Numbered from the stretch's first letter, positions 16,524 through 28,509 are shown. The stretch is 64,000 bases of DNA from Abiotrophia defectiva ATCC 49176 (GCF_037041345.1 NZ_CP146287.1:1305501-1369500), one strand, 5' to 3'. Program-made: numbers and translations. Notes: generated from the sequence alone by a model not told the origin.

Positions 16524-17906
16524 CTATTCTGCTGGTTTAAGGAAGGTATCCAACATATCATCCTTAATCCGCTTGAGTTCTGTCCGTGGCAAGATAGAAA
16601 GCAATTCCCAACCCAAGTCTAAGGTTTCTTGAATTGAACGGTTAGTATAGAAACCTTGGTTTATATACTCTTCTTCAAAACGGTTAGTGAACTCAATGTA
16701 TTTACGGTCCACATCCGACAGAGCAGACTCCCCTAAAACGACGGCTAATTCCTTAGCCTGCTTACCAGTCGCATAAGCTGCAAAGAGCTGGTTCATGGTT
16801 GGCGCATGGTCGTAACGGGTCTTACCTTCACCTGACCCCTTATCTTTAAGACGGGACAGGGATGGGAGCACGTTAATTGGTGGCCGGTAACCACTATTAT
16901 AGAGGTCCCGTGACAGGATAATTTGACCTTCGGTGATATAACCAGTCAAGTCAGGAATTGGATGGGTAATGTCATCTTCTGGCATGGTCAAAATTGGAAT
17001 TTGGGTAACAGAACCCTTCTTACCAATAATCCGCCCAGCACGCTCGTAGAGGGTAGACAGGTTGGTATAGAGATAACCTGGATAACCACGACGACCTGGC
17101 ACTTCCCGACGTGCTGCCGAGACTTCACGCAAGGCTTCGCAGTAGTTGGTCATGTCGGTCATAATAACCAGAACGTGCATATCCTTCTCATAAGCCAAGT
17201 ATTCTGCTGTCGTCAGGGCAATCCGAGGAGTTGCAATCCGCTCGATAGCTGGGTCGTTGGCCAAGTTGATGAAGAGGACGGAACGGTCCATAGCACCTGT
17301 TTCACGCAGGTCATTCATAAAGAATTCCGCTTCTTCAAAGGTAATCCCCATAGCGGCAAAGACCACGGCGAAGTTTTCATCTGAGTTAAGTACGGTTGCT
17401 TGACGGGCAATCTGTGCGGCTAATTCCTTATGAGGCAGACCTGAACCTGAGAAGACAGGTAATTTCTGCCCCCGAACCAAGGTATTGAGGTGGTCAATGG
17501 CCGAAATCCCAGTCTGAATGAATTCATCCGGATAATCCCGCGCAACCGGGTTAATAGCCTGACCATCAATGTCAAGGTATTGTTCAGGAATGAGGTCTGG
17601 GCCACCATCGATGGCTTCCCCCATGCCGTTGAAGACACGGCCGACCATGTCTTCCGAAACCCCCAAATGCAGGGGTTTACCAGTAAACCGCACCTTGGCG
17701 CTAGCTAGGTTAATACCAGCCGAACCTTCAAAGAGTTGGACCAAGGCTTTGTCTTCTTGGACTTCCAAGACTTGCCCTTGGCGGAACTCACCATTATGTA
17801 GGCGGATTTCGACCAGTTCGTTAAAGCGAACTCCTTGGACGTCTTCAACCAACATTAAGGGGCCTACTACTTCACTAACCGTGCGGTATTCTTTAATGAC
17901 TGCCAT
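16524..17906 (-). CDS. ntpB: V-type ATPase subunit B
   Basis: Subunit B is the non-catalytic nucleotide-site subunit of the V1 head. The 460-residue protein contains [13 protein letters not shown] at the N-terminus, [20 protein letters not shown] (a degenerate P-loop as normal for B), [11 protein letters not shown] and the conserved [21 protein letters not shown] lies 8 bases before the ATG at 17906. It overlaps the end of ntpA by 14 bases and is 11 bases ahead of ntpD, as expected for a tightly coupled operon with fixed subunit ratios. Confidence 0.96.
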   Translation of the reverse strand: MAVIKEYRTVSEVVGPLMLVEDVQGVRFNELVEIRLHNGEFRQGQVLEVQEDKALVQLFEGSAGINLASAKVRFTGKPLHLGVSEDMVGRVFNGMGEAIDGGPDLIPEQYLDIDGQAINPVARDYPDEFIQTGISAIDHLNTLVRGQKLPVFSGSGLPHKELAAQIARQATVLNSDENFAVVFAAMGITFEEAEFFMNDLRETGAMDRSVLFINLANDPAIERIATPRIALTTAEYLAYEKDMHVLVIMTDMTNYCEALREVSAARREVPGRRGYPGYLYTNLSTLYERAGRIIGKKGSVTQIPILTMPEDDITHPIPDLTGYITEGQIILSRDLYNSGYRPPINVLPSLSRLKDKGSGEGKTRYDHAPTMNQLFAAYATGKQAKELAVVLGESALSDVDRKYIEFTNRFEEEYINQGFYTNRSIQETLDLGWELLSILPRTELKRIKDDMLDTFLKPAE

Positions 17907-19680
17907 CGAGTTCACCTCCTTGGGCTAAGATTTGATGGATACTTGAGTCAATTTCTTGGGCTAGAGCCTTAATACGATCTAGCTCCGCTTCAGGAATGAA
18001 CTTGCTCCGGGCAATACGGTCCCGCAAGTCCACGGTTCCAGACATGATTTCATGGAAATAAGCACCTAAAACCAAGGCTTCTTGCGCCACTTCGTGGAAG
18101 CGCAGAATGTTGGTCAACATAGCATATTGCTTAGCAAAAGATGTATAAGTATCGACTTCATCAAAGGCATTCTGTTGCAAGAAATCTTCCCGAATCATCC
18201 GCGCCGTATTGAGGGTCATGCGGTCTTTTGGCGATAGGGAATCTACCCCAACTAAACGCACGATTTCTTCCAATTCACTCTCTTCTTGGAGCAGGTTCAT
18301 AGCCTTGGTGACCTTAGCAGCCCAATCGACTTGCTGCGTTTGGTCAATATATTGACCCACTTCATCACTATAGAGTGAGTAAGAGTTCAACCAGTTAATC
18401 GATGGGAAATGACGACGTTGCGCCAAACCAGCATCTAAGCCCCAGAAAACTTTAACAATACGTAAGGTGTTTTGGGTAACTGGCTCGGAAATATCCCCAC
18501 CTGGAGGCGACACGGCCCCAATAGCGGTGATGGTCCCTTCTAATCCAGACCCTAAGACCTCTACACGACCTGCTCGTTCATAGTATTCCGCAATTCGGCT
18601 CCCTAGGTAAGCTGGGTAACCTTCATCCCCTGGCATTTCCTCCAGACGACCGGACATTTCCCGCAGGGCTTCAGCCCAACGAGAGGTGGAGTCCGCCATA
18701 ATGGCAACCGAATAACCCATGTCACGGAAGTATTCGGCAATGGTAATCCCCGTATAAATAGAGGCCTCACGCGCCGCCACCGGCATGTTGGAGGTATTGG
18801 CAATCAGAATAGTCCGTTCCATGATGGACTTACCACTGGCTGGGTCAATCAATTCTGGGAATTCGTTCAAGACGTCCGTCATCTCATTCCCGCGTTCACC
18901 ACAACCAACATAAACGACGATGTCCACGTTAGCAAACTTAGCGATTTGGTGTTGCACCACTGTTTTACCGGCCCCGAATGGTCCTGGAACAGCCGCTGCT
19001 CCCCCTTTGGTTACAGGGAAGAAGGTATCGATTACCCGCTGACCCGTAATCATCGGTTCGACCGGAATCAACTTACGGGCAAAAGGACGTCCCTTACGAA
19101 CTGGCCACTTTTGCATCAAGGTACCTTGGAAGACTTGGCCGTCTTTACCTTCAATTTGGTAGACGGTGTCCGTCACCCGATAGTCGCCTTCTTCAATGGC
19201 CGTCAAGCGCCCTGAAATGCCATTCGGCACCATGATACGGTGCTGGATTAAATCTGTTTCTTGAACATAACCTAGAATTTGACCGGCCTTAACAGCTTCC
19301 CCCACTTGAACTTGAGGGATAAAATGCCAGCTTCGTTCACGGTCTAGGACAGGGAGGGCTACCCCACGAATGAGATAGTCACTTTCTGTTTGGCTACGGA
19401 AACGTTCTAGGGGCCGTTGAATCCCGTCAAACATCTGAGACATCATACCAGGACCTAGCTCAACAGACAGGGGTAAACCAGTTGAAGCCACTGGCTCACC
19501 TGGGCCTAAGCCCGACGTTTCTTCATAGACTTGGATGGAGGCTTGGTCGCCCCGCATCTCGATAATTTCACCAATTAAGCCCAGATGCCCAACGCGGCAA
19601 ATGTCTTGAATATTGGCTTCTTCCATTCCATCAGCGACCACTAAAGGGCCTGATACTTTAATAATTTTTCCTTCTTTCAA
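17893..19680 (-). CDS. ntpA: V-type ATPase catalytic subunit A
   Basis: The catalytic ATP-hydrolysing subunit of the V1 head. The 595-residue protein is close to the E. hirae NtpA length. It has an N-terminal beta-barrel ([16 protein letters not shown]), the subunit A-specific insertion (about 105-215), Walker A GPFGAGKT at about 233-240, and downstream segments [11 protein letters not shown] and [15 protein letters not shown]. The start is TTG at 19680, behind a strong AAAGGAGG, giving [11 protein letters not shown], which is the family N-terminus; longer in-frame starts lack a site. Confidence 0.96.
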   Translation of the reverse strand: MKEGKIIKVSGPLVVADGMEEANIQDICRVGHLGLIGEIIEMRGDQASIQVYEETSGLGPGEPVASTGLPLSVELGPGMMSQMFDGIQRPLERFRSQTESDYLIRGVALPVLDRERSWHFIPQVQVGEAVKAGQILGYVQETDLIQHRIMVPNGISGRLTAIEEGDYRVTDTVYQIEGKDGQVFQGTLMQKWPVRKGRPFARKLIPVEPMITGQRVIDTFFPVTKGGAAAVPGPFGAGKTVVQHQIAKFANVDIVVYVGCGERGNEMTDVLNEFPELIDPASGKSIMERTILIANTSNMPVAAREASIYTGITIAEYFRDMGYSVAIMADSTSRWAEALREMSGRLEEMPGDEGYPAYLGSRIAEYYERAGRVEVLGSGLEGTITAIGAVSPPGGDISEPVTQNTLRIVKVFWGLDAGLAQRRHFPSINWLNSYSLYSDEVGQYIDQTQQVDWAAKVTKAMNLLQEESELEEIVRLVGVDSLSPKDRMTLNTARMIREDFLQQNAFDEVDTYTSFAKQYAMLTNILRFHEVAQEALVLGAYFHEIMSGTVDLRDRIARSKFIPEAELDRIKALAQEIDSSIHQILAQGGELDGSH

Positions 19681-19693
19681 GCAAACCCCTCCT

Positions 19694-20014
19694 TTACAAG
19701 ATATTTTGGCCGACTGCTTTTTCAACATTGTCTTGAATCTGTTGTTTACCGATTCCTAGGCTCCCCTTATGGGTTGGAATCAAGATAACAGCCGGTGTTA
19801 CGAGTCCTTGGTAATGTGCCAGAACTTCTGGAATTTCTTGAGCATAATCTTCTGTCAGGTAAATAATGCCGTAGTTATCCTTAGCTAACTGCGCCAAGAG
19901 GCGACCCAGTCCCTCTACTTGGCGAACTGGATAAATGTCAAACCCAATCATTTGAAAAGGCAGAATGGCATCATGGTTGCCGACTACGGCAATTTTGTAA
20001 GATTTAGTTGTCAT
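19694..20014 (-). CDS. ntpG: V-type ATPase subunit F (E. hirae NtpG)
   Basis: A small rotor subunit that binds the D shaft. The 106-residue protein starts [20 protein letters not shown] and has [18 protein letters not shown] and [14 protein letters not shown], matching the family Rossmann-like fold. The chosen ATG at 20014 overlaps the ntpC end by 11 bases and lacks a well-spaced ribosome site, so translational coupling to ntpC is likely. An in-frame start 60 bases upstream would add a poorly conserved leader. Confidence 0.9.
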   Translation of the reverse strand: MTTKSYKIAVVGNHDAILPFQMIGFDIYPVRQVEGLGRLLAQLAKDNYGIIYLTEDYAQEIPEVLAHYQGLVTPAVILIPTHKGSLGIGKQQIQDNVEKAVGQNIL

Positions 20015-21017
20015 GATAACCCAGTCGCATCCTTTCTTCGATGGCTTCTTTGGTAATGCCATTGGCTCGACCAAGGAGAATCAGACGCAGATTTACTGCT
20101 TCCATCTCACGCCCATTCAAATAACGCAAAATCTGTCCGCCAGACAAGACATCTAGGGAGGCACTATTGACTAAGTGCGTCAAGTAGAGATCTTGAAGTT
20201 GTTCCATCTGACTGGCTTGAATCTTGCCTGATTGCATCGCTTGGACATAGGAATCAAAAACCTTGGTATAGGGCAAGGCATTAAAGGCATTAAACCAACT
20301 TGCTAGTTGGCCGTCTTTAGCCAAATGCAAGATTTCCTTAGGTCGCTTGGTCCCCTTACGAGACATTAATTGATAGGCAAAACTGTTTGGCTTGTCTTGA
20401 GCCAGGGCACGCAAGGCCGTAATGGCATTGAAAAAATCAATCTTGGCATCCACTAATTCTTGCAGGAGCGGCAAGTCGCTCTGATCAGCAATGACCCGCA
20501 AATGACGGAAATAGGCTGAATCCATCCCCATATCAATGGCGACCGTGTTCTCATAGTCCTTATACTCTGACCAAGTCTGAGCCACTTCTTCCACAATCAA
20601 GGGATCACATAGATCAGACTCTAGGGTCAGGCTCAAATGCTTGAGCGCCTCCAAGGGATAGGGACCAATAGGAATCAGAAGATGTGACAAGTCACGACCA
20701 ATGGCCCGCATTTTCAGGAAGAGCTTAAGGTTGTGGTAGACATACTTGAGCCCAAAAACATTGACCAGATTTGGGTCTGGACATTGTTGGTAAGCAAAAT
20801 CATAGTCCGCCGCCAGAGCCTTCATAATAGTCTGGTCTAAGACATCGTGTTGCCGAATCTCGGCTAAAGGAACACTATAAGGTGTGCCTTCTAGATAAAG
20901 AGCTAGCTGTTCATCATCGACAGCATTCAGCAGTTGGACTAGGTTAGTCCGACTGAGGAAGCTTTGTTCCTTGACACTAATGGCTGTATTCAGTTGAGAA
21001 TAGTCATGAACCGTCAT
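20004..21017 (-). CDS. ntpC: V-type ATPase subunit C (socket for the c-ring; subunit d-like)
   Basis: This subunit links the central stalk to the membrane c-ring. The 337-residue helical protein has the NtpC-type segments FLSRTNLVQLLNAVDDEQL, NVFGLKYVYHNLKLFLKMRA and YLTHLVNSASLDVLSGG. Its length and place between ntpE and ntpG match the Enterococcus operon. GGAGG lies 7 bases before the ATG. Confidence 0.92.
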   Translation of the reverse strand: MTVHDYSQLNTAISVKEQSFLSRTNLVQLLNAVDDEQLALYLEGTPYSVPLAEIRQHDVLDQTIMKALAADYDFAYQQCPDPNLVNVFGLKYVYHNLKLFLKMRAIGRDLSHLLIPIGPYPLEALKHLSLTLESDLCDPLIVEEVAQTWSEYKDYENTVAIDMGMDSAYFRHLRVIADQSDLPLLQELVDAKIDFFNAITALRALAQDKPNSFAYQLMSRKGTKRPKEILHLAKDGQLASWFNAFNALPYTKVFDSYVQAMQSGKIQASQMEQLQDLYLTHLVNSASLDVLSGGQILRYLNGREMEAVNLRLILLGRANGITKEAIEERMRLGYHDN

Positions 21018-21032
21018 GTCCTAGCCTCCTTT

Positions 21033-21611
21033 TTAGTCAGCAAAAATTTGATTGGCAATTTGATAGCCTTCCTCTTCATAGATAGCGGTTAACAATTCGC
21101 GGAAGAGATAGTTGTATTCAATCCGGCCTAGGGTGATGACAAACCCTGTTTCATGGCGCAAAGGCACCCGTAGAGCCATATCTGGATAACGCGCTTGCAG
21201 CTGATCCAGTTGGTCTTGGCTGAACTTAGCTTGTGTGTCTTCACCTAGCGCTAATTCAAAGGCTTGGCCAGTAAATTGGTTGAGGACAGGTTCCATGAAC
21301 TGCCAGATTTGCTGGCTATCCCAGGCTTCCATCCGAGCCAAAGCCTCAGTGAAAAGTTCTGTTAAGACTTTTTGTTTGGCAGTCAATTTAGCTTGACGTT
21401 TCTGATAGTCTACTTGTTGTAATTGTTGTTGGTAGCGACTACGCACCTGATTCAAGGCCTGTTGGCGATGGCGATCACGTTCCGCCATTGCTTGTGCTTC
21501 AGCCTTTTCTAGCAAGTCATGGTGTTCATGACGCGCCCGTCTGAGCAAGGCCTCTCCTTCTTCTGTCACCTGCGCCAAGATAGCTTGACGCAAGGATTCC
21601 ATTTCACTCAT
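21033..21611 (-). CDS. ntpE: V-type ATPase subunit E (peripheral stalk)
   Basis: Subunit E forms the peripheral stator stalk with the G/H-type subunit NtpF. The 192-residue protein has a charged N-terminal helix (about 1-90, including EEGEALLRRARHEHHDLLEK) and a C-terminal globular domain (YPDMALRVPLRHETGFVITL, IEYNYLFRELLTAIYEEEG). GAGGAGG precedes the ATG. It lies 22 bases after ntpK. Confidence 0.9.
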   Translation of the reverse strand: MSEMESLRQAILAQVTEEGEALLRRARHEHHDLLEKAEAQAMAERDRHRQQALNQVRSRYQQQLQQVDYQKRQAKLTAKQKVLTELFTEALARMEAWDSQQIWQFMEPVLNQFTGQAFELALGEDTQAKFSQDQLDQLQARYPDMALRVPLRHETGFVITLGRIEYNYLFRELLTAIYEEEGYQIANQIFAD

Positions 21612-21633
21612 ATTAGGACCTCCTCCCCAGCGT

Positions 21634-24089
<2,456 letters not shown>

Positions 24090-24100
<11 letters not shown>

Positions 24101-24410
24101 AATTGTCTACCACCTTTGTCAAAATGTGTTGGAGCCAGTGTTCACGCTGGCCAGCCAAGACTTGCTCAACCAAGGCTTGACTTGCCTCTTGGGTTGAAGC
24201 TAATTCTTCTTGAGCCACTTGATAGCGTGCTTCTAACTGGGCTTCTTCTTCTGCCACTAGAGCTTGGGTCACTTGGTCGAATTGGGCGATTACCTCTGCC
24301 AACTCTTCCTCACCTACTTGACCTAAGGCAGTTACTTGTTCTTGATAGTCACGTCTTAAGGCTTCGGCTTCACGCTCGATAGCCTGCATTTCTTTCATGG
24401 TTGTATTCAC
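24090..24410 (-). CDS. ntpF: V-type ATPase G/H-type peripheral stalk subunit (NtpF)
   Basis: A 106-residue, almost wholly coiled-coil protein, rich in Glu, Gln and Ala (AIEREAEALRRDYQEQV, AEEEAQLEARYQVAQEELAS). It pairs with subunit E in the stator stalk. It is the first gene of the operon, in the position of E. hirae ntpF. I choose the GTG at 24410, 11 bases after AGGAGG. A GTG 12 bases upstream overlaps the ribosome site, and an ATG downstream is too far away. Confidence 0.82.
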
Positions 24411-24447
24411 ACTTAATTGCACCTCCTATAACTCGGATACGCCTACT

Positions 24448-24456
24448 ATTATACCA
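24448..24456 (-). promoter_or_regulatory. Extended -10 promoter for the V-ATPase operon
   Basis: TGGTATAAT on the minus strand lies about 38 bp before the ntpF start. The -35 is poor. It is divergent from the SOS promoter at 24516. Confidence 0.6.
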
Positions 24457-24515
24457 AAACAATCCCGTTTTTTATAGCAAAATCATTCCTCCTTCCATAC
24501 CTTGAAAAAAAGTGC

Positions 24516-24544
24516 TTGACATTATGAACGTATGTTCGTATACT
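24516..24544 (+). promoter_or_regulatory. Strong promoter with embedded LexA box
   Basis: Consensus -35 TTGACA (24516-24521) and -10 TATACT (24539-24544) are exactly 17 bp apart. The LexA box fills the spacer. Confidence 0.85.
24525..24538 (+). promoter_or_regulatory. LexA (DinR) box 1
   Basis: TGAACGTATGTTCG matches the Gram-positive LexA consensus CGAACRNRYGTTCG at all but the first base. It sits between -35 and -10, where bound LexA would block RNA polymerase. Confidence 0.82.
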
Positions 24545-24552
24545 AGAGATAT

Positions 24553-24566
24553 AGAACAGGCGTTCG
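24553..24566 (+). promoter_or_regulatory. LexA (DinR) box 2
   Basis: AGAACAGGCGTTCG again matches the GAAC-RNRY-GTTC core. It overlaps the likely transcription start, 28 bp from box 1, so two operators may be occupied together. Confidence 0.75.
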
Positions 24567-24601
24567 CAAGAACATTATTTCGCATAGAAAGGTTGATCCC
24601 C

Positions 24602-24949
24602 ATGGAACTCTCATTAAATACTAAAGCAATGCCCGCCCTCTTCAGCAATGTTTCCAAGGCAACTCGCCAATTGTTACAACCCTTCTTCCAAGCTCCGACA
24701 TCAGAGGCGAATGTCCAAGCTTTTATCATGCCAATGGACCTTGTTCTGGAGCGTCTGCATCAGCATTATGTCAGTCAAGAAGCCTTGACTCTCACCTACG
24801 AATATTATGATAAAGCCGGCAAAATCCAACTGGGCGAACGCCGTGTCTATGTCACTGGCCTCTTAAGCAATGGTCACTTCCGTTTTATGGCCTGCGACTC
24901 TGGCCTGGATTTCCTCTTGGATAGCCAGCAAATTCTCCGTGTAAAATAA
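24602..24949 (+). CDS. Small SOS-regulated protein, weakly YolD-like
   Basis: A 115-residue soluble protein that I do not recognise with confidence. It has no signal peptide or membrane segment. The C-terminal half (ALTLTYEYYDKAGKIQ, then a beta-rich stretch ending FLLDSQQILRVK) resembles the YolD-like family in layout. YolD genes are often LexA-controlled and sit beside a Y-family polymerase gene, but here no polymerase is adjacent and dinP is about 20 kb away. GAAAGG lies 9 bases before the ATG at 24602. The gene is monocistronic, with a strong promoter, two LexA boxes and its own terminator. A role in the DNA-damage response is inferred from the operators alone. Confidence 0.7.
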   Translation: MELSLNTKAMPALFSNVSKATRQLLQPFFQAPTSEANVQAFIMPMDLVLERLHQHYVSQEALTLTYEYYDKAGKIQLGERRVYVTGLLSNGHFRFMACDSGLDFLLDSQQILRVK

Positions 24950-25011
24950 ACCTTGACCCACCTCAAACCACTGCCATGGTTTTGGGGCTGATGAAGCACC
25001 TACACTCTCTT

Positions 25012-25040
25012 AGACGTCTCACTCCTGAGTCGTCTTTTTT
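25012..25040 (+). terminator. Terminator after the SOS gene
   Basis: AGACG (25012-25016) pairs with CGTCT (25031-25035), extended inward by a CTC/GAG triplet, and is followed by TTTTT. Confidence 0.7.
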
Positions 25041-25053
25041 GTATACAAGGATA

Positions 25054-25080
25054 AGAAAAAGCCTCGTCATAGACGAGGCA
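25054..25080 (-). terminator. Terminator after the LCP gene
   Basis: A 7 bp GC-rich stem (25061-25067 with 25073-25079) is followed on the minus strand by TTTTTC. Confidence 0.85.
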
Positions 25081-25090
25081 TAAAAATACT

Positions 25091-26470
25091 TTATTGACCT
25101 GTTCCTTGGCCGTTACCTGAACCTTGAGCAGGAGGCGTGACCGGTTGAACTGGTTGTGTTGGCTGAACTGGCGTAGTAGGTTGCTCACTATTTTCTGGCG
25201 GAACTGTCGGTTGGACAGGTTCTGGCTGAACTGGTTGTGGTGTAACCGGCTCTTCATAATAATACTCAGTTGCTGGCACTACTGGATTATAATACTCATT
25301 CTGCCGGAAGTTCTGCGCATTATCCTGTGTTTGGGATACTTGTTGCAGTTCTTCTGCTGTAAAACCAGTTGGATACTGGTTGATAATCAACTTAGAAGTC
25401 TTAGACACGGTCGCAGTAGTCGTTCCCCCTGTGTCTCCAAGAGGATCATGGAGTTGACTAGCACTAATTGGTGTTAAGCCTGAATTCAAACGCAACTCAT
25501 TGGCCACCTTGAGGCGGGATGAGAGTGGCGCATAGTAGTAGTAGATTTCATCCAAAATCAAATCTTCCAAATTTTCAAAGCGAATAGCCGTGATATTTTG
25601 GAGGGCTGGCGAGTATTTCTGATAGATATTAAGGGCCTGCTTGAGATCTAGGTTAGTTTGGACGTTCTTAGCCACTACTTCCAACAATTGCGGGTAGTTG
25701 GCAATCGCCCCAACATTGGAGAGCTTATCAACCAAGGCCTTGATTACCAGTTTTTGCCGGTTTTGGCGCCCTGTCTCCCCTTCAGGATCATCATAGCGCA
25801 TCCGAGCAAAGTTCATAGCATTCCAACCATCGACATGCTTGGTTTCGCCTGCTACGAAGCTTGATTCTTGATAGGTAAAGGTAATTGGGCTAGTGACATC
25901 AATCCCACCTACCGCATCAATCAACTGTTCCAGACCTTGCATATTGACCACGGCATAGTAGTCAATTGGCACATTGAGGAAGTTTTGCACGGTATCAATG
26001 GTTAAGTCGACGCCACCGAAGGCAAAGGCATGGTTAATCTTATCTTGGCCATGACCCTGAATATCGGTATAGACATCCCGCGGGATGCTGAGCATCTTTG
26101 TGGTGTGAGTCTTTGGATTGAGGGATAAGATAATCATGGAGTCAGAACGCCCTACATAGCCCTTGCTAGTGTCACGTCCACGACCATCATCGTCTGTCCC
26201 TAGTAAGAGAATATTAATCGGATCGCCGGTTTCAATAGAAGCCTCTTTTGGCCGTATCTTCTTAACCTCTACGGTACCACTCTTCCCAATCTCAGTCGAA
26301 TTCTGACTGACTTGATTAGCAAGGTGGTTAATATCCCATAACATTTTGGCCGCATAGGCAGCACCTGCTAAGAGTACCAAGAAGAAGAAGACAAGAAACC
26401 AGCGACCTAGTCCCCATTTCTTCTTAGAGCCGTGCAGCTCGCTACGCGATTGTTTTACTTTATTAGTCAT
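25091..26470 (-). CDS. LytR-CpsA-Psr (LCP) family wall-polymer ligase
   Basis: LCP enzymes attach teichoic acids or capsule polymers from lipid carriers to peptidoglycan at the outer membrane face. The 459-residue protein has a cytosolic N-terminus, one membrane segment (about 22-42) and an LCP domain. Its active-site pattern is intact: GTDDD near 91, R108 in GRSDSM, R131 in SIPRD, and ARMRYDDPEGETGRQNRQ near 222-239. A Pro/Gln/Thr-rich tail occupies about 395-459. The ATG at 26470 sits 10 bases after AAGGA. It is last in the galE-LCP-LCP operon, 13 bases after a divergent LCP paralogue. Confidence 0.92.
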   Translation of the reverse strand: MTNKVKQSRSELHGSKKKWGLGRWFLVFFFLVLLAGAAYAAKMLWDINHLANQVSQNSTEIGKSGTVEVKKIRPKEASIETGDPINILLLGTDDDGRGRDTSKGYVGRSDSMIILSLNPKTHTTKMLSIPRDVYTDIQGHGQDKINHAFAFGGVDLTIDTVQNFLNVPIDYYAVVNMQGLEQLIDAVGGIDVTSPITFTYQESSFVAGETKHVDGWNAMNFARMRYDDPEGETGRQNRQKLVIKALVDKLSNVGAIANYPQLLEVVAKNVQTNLDLKQALNIYQKYSPALQNITAIRFENLEDLILDEIYYYYAPLSSRLKVANELRLNSGLTPISASQLHDPLGDTGGTTTATVSKTSKLIINQYPTGFTAEELQQVSQTQDNAQNFRQNEYYNPVVPATEYYYEEPVTPQPVQPEPVQPTVPPENSEQPTTPVQPTQPVQPVTPPAQGSGNGQGTGQ

Positions 26471-26483
26471 TCCATCACATTCC

Positions 26484-27428
26484 TTAATTATTTTCCAACT
26501 TCTCTTGTAACTGTTGGAGCAAGACATGCTGGCTGTCGGCGTCTAGGTTGACAATTGACATAGGGGCTTCCGTCATTTGACTGAAGTAACCCGCCCGGAA
26601 CAAGTCCAAAAATTCATCAAAAGTCATATCTGTCCGGATGGCTTCTTGCAGAAGCGCAACTTCCTTGTCTAAACTTGGCACTTTCTGCCAATTAGCTAGG
26701 TGATTGATAAGTCCTTCTAAGACATCCATTTGTCTTTGGCCTTGGCTGAGAGAGGTCTCATCCGTCTGACGAGCCAAATAAACATAGACTTCACGCCCTG
26801 TCAATTTCACCTCTTGGCCCTTGGCCAGGAGACGATTTTCCAAGACAAAATCCTGCTTAGGCACTAAGGTGACGCCACCCAATCGATCAATTAGGGGGCG
26901 AAGCTTAGAAAACCTGACTTCTATTGTATAATCAATCGGCACATTAAGCAACTCTTGTGTTGCTTTTTCAATTGATTGTAATGGTTTCATCATGAAAACT
27001 TGACCTAATTTACCAGCTGGTAGACTAGCCCCTTCCTTAAGCGTGGATTCACTCGGAATCTGTAGTCGGGTGCTCTCTCCTTGCCCTACTTCCAACAGAC
27101 TGAGGCTAATCAAACGCGTCTCCTCTGAGACCAAGCGTCCCGATTCATTATCATCCACACCTAACCACAAGAGGGTCAGGGGTTTACGCTCTCGAATACG
27201 CTCTGGCAAGCTCGATTCAGCATTAGCTGAGCTACTTACCACTTCAACTAAAGGTTCATAGGCTGAGCTGATGTTCCGTATGACAAAACTTACATAGAAG
27301 AAACAAACTACTCCAATAATCATCAAGAAGAAGATAATCAGCACTAACAGGCGACTACGCCGATAGTTACGATTATCGTACTCATAATAGGAAGAAGGCA
27401 TTGACCGTTTTGTACGTCTTTCTTTCAA
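26484..27428 (-). CDS. Degenerate LCP-like membrane protein
   Basis: The 314-residue protein has one membrane segment (about 25-50) and an extracellular LCP-like fold (LTLLWLGVDDNES, NVPIDYTIEVRFSKLRPLIDRLGG). Key catalytic arginines seen in the neighbour are lost: its SIPRD becomes QIPSES (near 123-128) and its RSDSM region becomes SEETRLI. It is therefore probably not an active ligase and may modulate or hold the partner LCP protein. The start is TTG at 27428, 6 bases after GGAGG. It lies between galE (14 bases upstream) and the intact LCP gene. Confidence 0.78.
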   Translation of the reverse strand: MKERRTKRSMPSSYYEYDNRNYRRSRLLVLIIFFLMIIGVVCFFYVSFVIRNISSAYEPLVEVVSSSANAESSLPERIRERKPLTLLWLGVDDNESGRLVSEETRLISLSLLEVGQGESTRLQIPSESTLKEGASLPAGKLGQVFMMKPLQSIEKATQELLNVPIDYTIEVRFSKLRPLIDRLGGVTLVPKQDFVLENRLLAKGQEVKLTGREVYVYLARQTDETSLSQGQRQMDVLEGLINHLANWQKVPSLDKEVALLQEAIRTDMTFDEFLDLFRAGYFSQMTEAPMSIVNLDADSQHVLLQQLQEKLENN

Positions 27429-27442
27429 AACAGTCCTCCATC

Positions 27443-28471
27443 TTATGCTTGAGAGGCAACATCATAACCTTGTGGGTTTTCTTTCTGCCATTTCCAAGAA
27501 TCCCGGCACATATCGACCAAGTTCCGTTGAGCATACCAGCCCAAGAGTTGGTTAGCCCGGCTAGCATCAGAATAGCAGGTTGCCACATCACCAGGACGGC
27601 GATCGACAATCTTATAATTGACCTTAATGCCATTGGCTTCTTCGAAGGCCTTGATTAAGTCCAAGACACTATAGCCTTCGCCGGTCCCTAGGTTATAGGT
27701 TTCGACCCCTTTTACTGTCAAGTTGCGGTCTAAGGCCTTGAGGTGACCGAGTGATAAGTCCACTACGTGGATGTAGTCCCGAACCCCAGTCCCATCAGGC
27801 GTTGGGTAGTCATCCCCAAAGACACTGAGGGCAGGTAATTTGCCAACCGCCACTTGGGTAATATAAGGCATTAAGTTATTAGGAATCCCTTGTGGGTCTT
27901 CACCAATACGGCCAGAGGCATGGGCCCCAATTGGGTTAAAGTAGCGCAGGATGGTAATGGACCAGTCTGGATCTGACGCTGCTAGGTCGCGGAAAATCTG
28001 CTCTTTCATCACCATGGTTGAGCCATAAGGGCTGTTAGCAGTATGCGTCGGCATATCTTCGGTTAAAGGCGACGGATTATTGAGCCCATAGACGGTTGCC
28101 GAACTAGAGAAGACAATATGTTTTACTCCAAATTCATTCATAACTTCCACTAGAGCGATGGCACCACCTACGTTATTGTGGTAGTACTTGATTGGTTCTG
28201 CTACTGATTCCCCAACAGCTTTATAACCTGAGAAATGAATAACAGCTTGGATTTTATTCTCCTTGAAGACTTGGCGCATAGCGTCCTTGTCTAAAACATC
28301 CACCTCATAAAAGGCAAAGTCCTTACCTGAGATTTGGCGAATACGATTTAATACTTCTGGTTTTGAATTAGAAAAATTATCAACAATTACAACTTCATGG
28401 CCAGCAGCTAATAATTCCACGACGGTATGACTACCGATATACCCTGCTCCACCTGTTACGAGAATTGCCAT
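27443..28471 (-). CDS. galE: UDP-glucose 4-epimerase
   Basis: Interconverts UDP-glucose and UDP-galactose (or the GlcNAc/GalNAc pair) for wall-polymer synthesis or galactose use. The 342-residue SDR protein has the NAD-binding GGAGYIGSH at the N-terminus, the FSSSATVYG serine region, catalytic Y and K in SPYGSTMVMKEQ, and RYFNPIGAH. It leads an operon with two LCP genes, which suggests a cell-wall rather than Leloir role here. No galK or galT is nearby. It has an extended -10 promoter of its own. Confidence 0.95.
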   Translation of the reverse strand: MAILVTGGAGYIGSHTVVELLAAGHEVVIVDNFSNSKPEVLNRIRQISGKDFAFYEVDVLDKDAMRQVFKENKIQAVIHFSGYKAVGESVAEPIKYYHNNVGGAIALVEVMNEFGVKHIVFSSSATVYGLNNPSPLTEDMPTHTANSPYGSTMVMKEQIFRDLAASDPDWSITILRYFNPIGAHASGRIGEDPQGIPNNLMPYITQVAVGKLPALSVFGDDYPTPDGTGVRDYIHVVDLSLGHLKALDRNLTVKGVETYNLGTGEGYSVLDLIKAFEEANGIKVNYKIVDRRPGDVATCYSDASRANQLLGWYAQRNLVDMCRDSWKWQKENPQGYDVASQA

Positions 28472-28509
28472 AGGAACACCCCTATTACATATTTTTATTG
28501 AACAGTCTC

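Noticed and set aside
24562-24573. Third LexA box (GTTCGCAAGAAC)
   Set aside because: The half-sites are in the reverse order (GTTC first, GAAC second), which does not match the LexA consensus.
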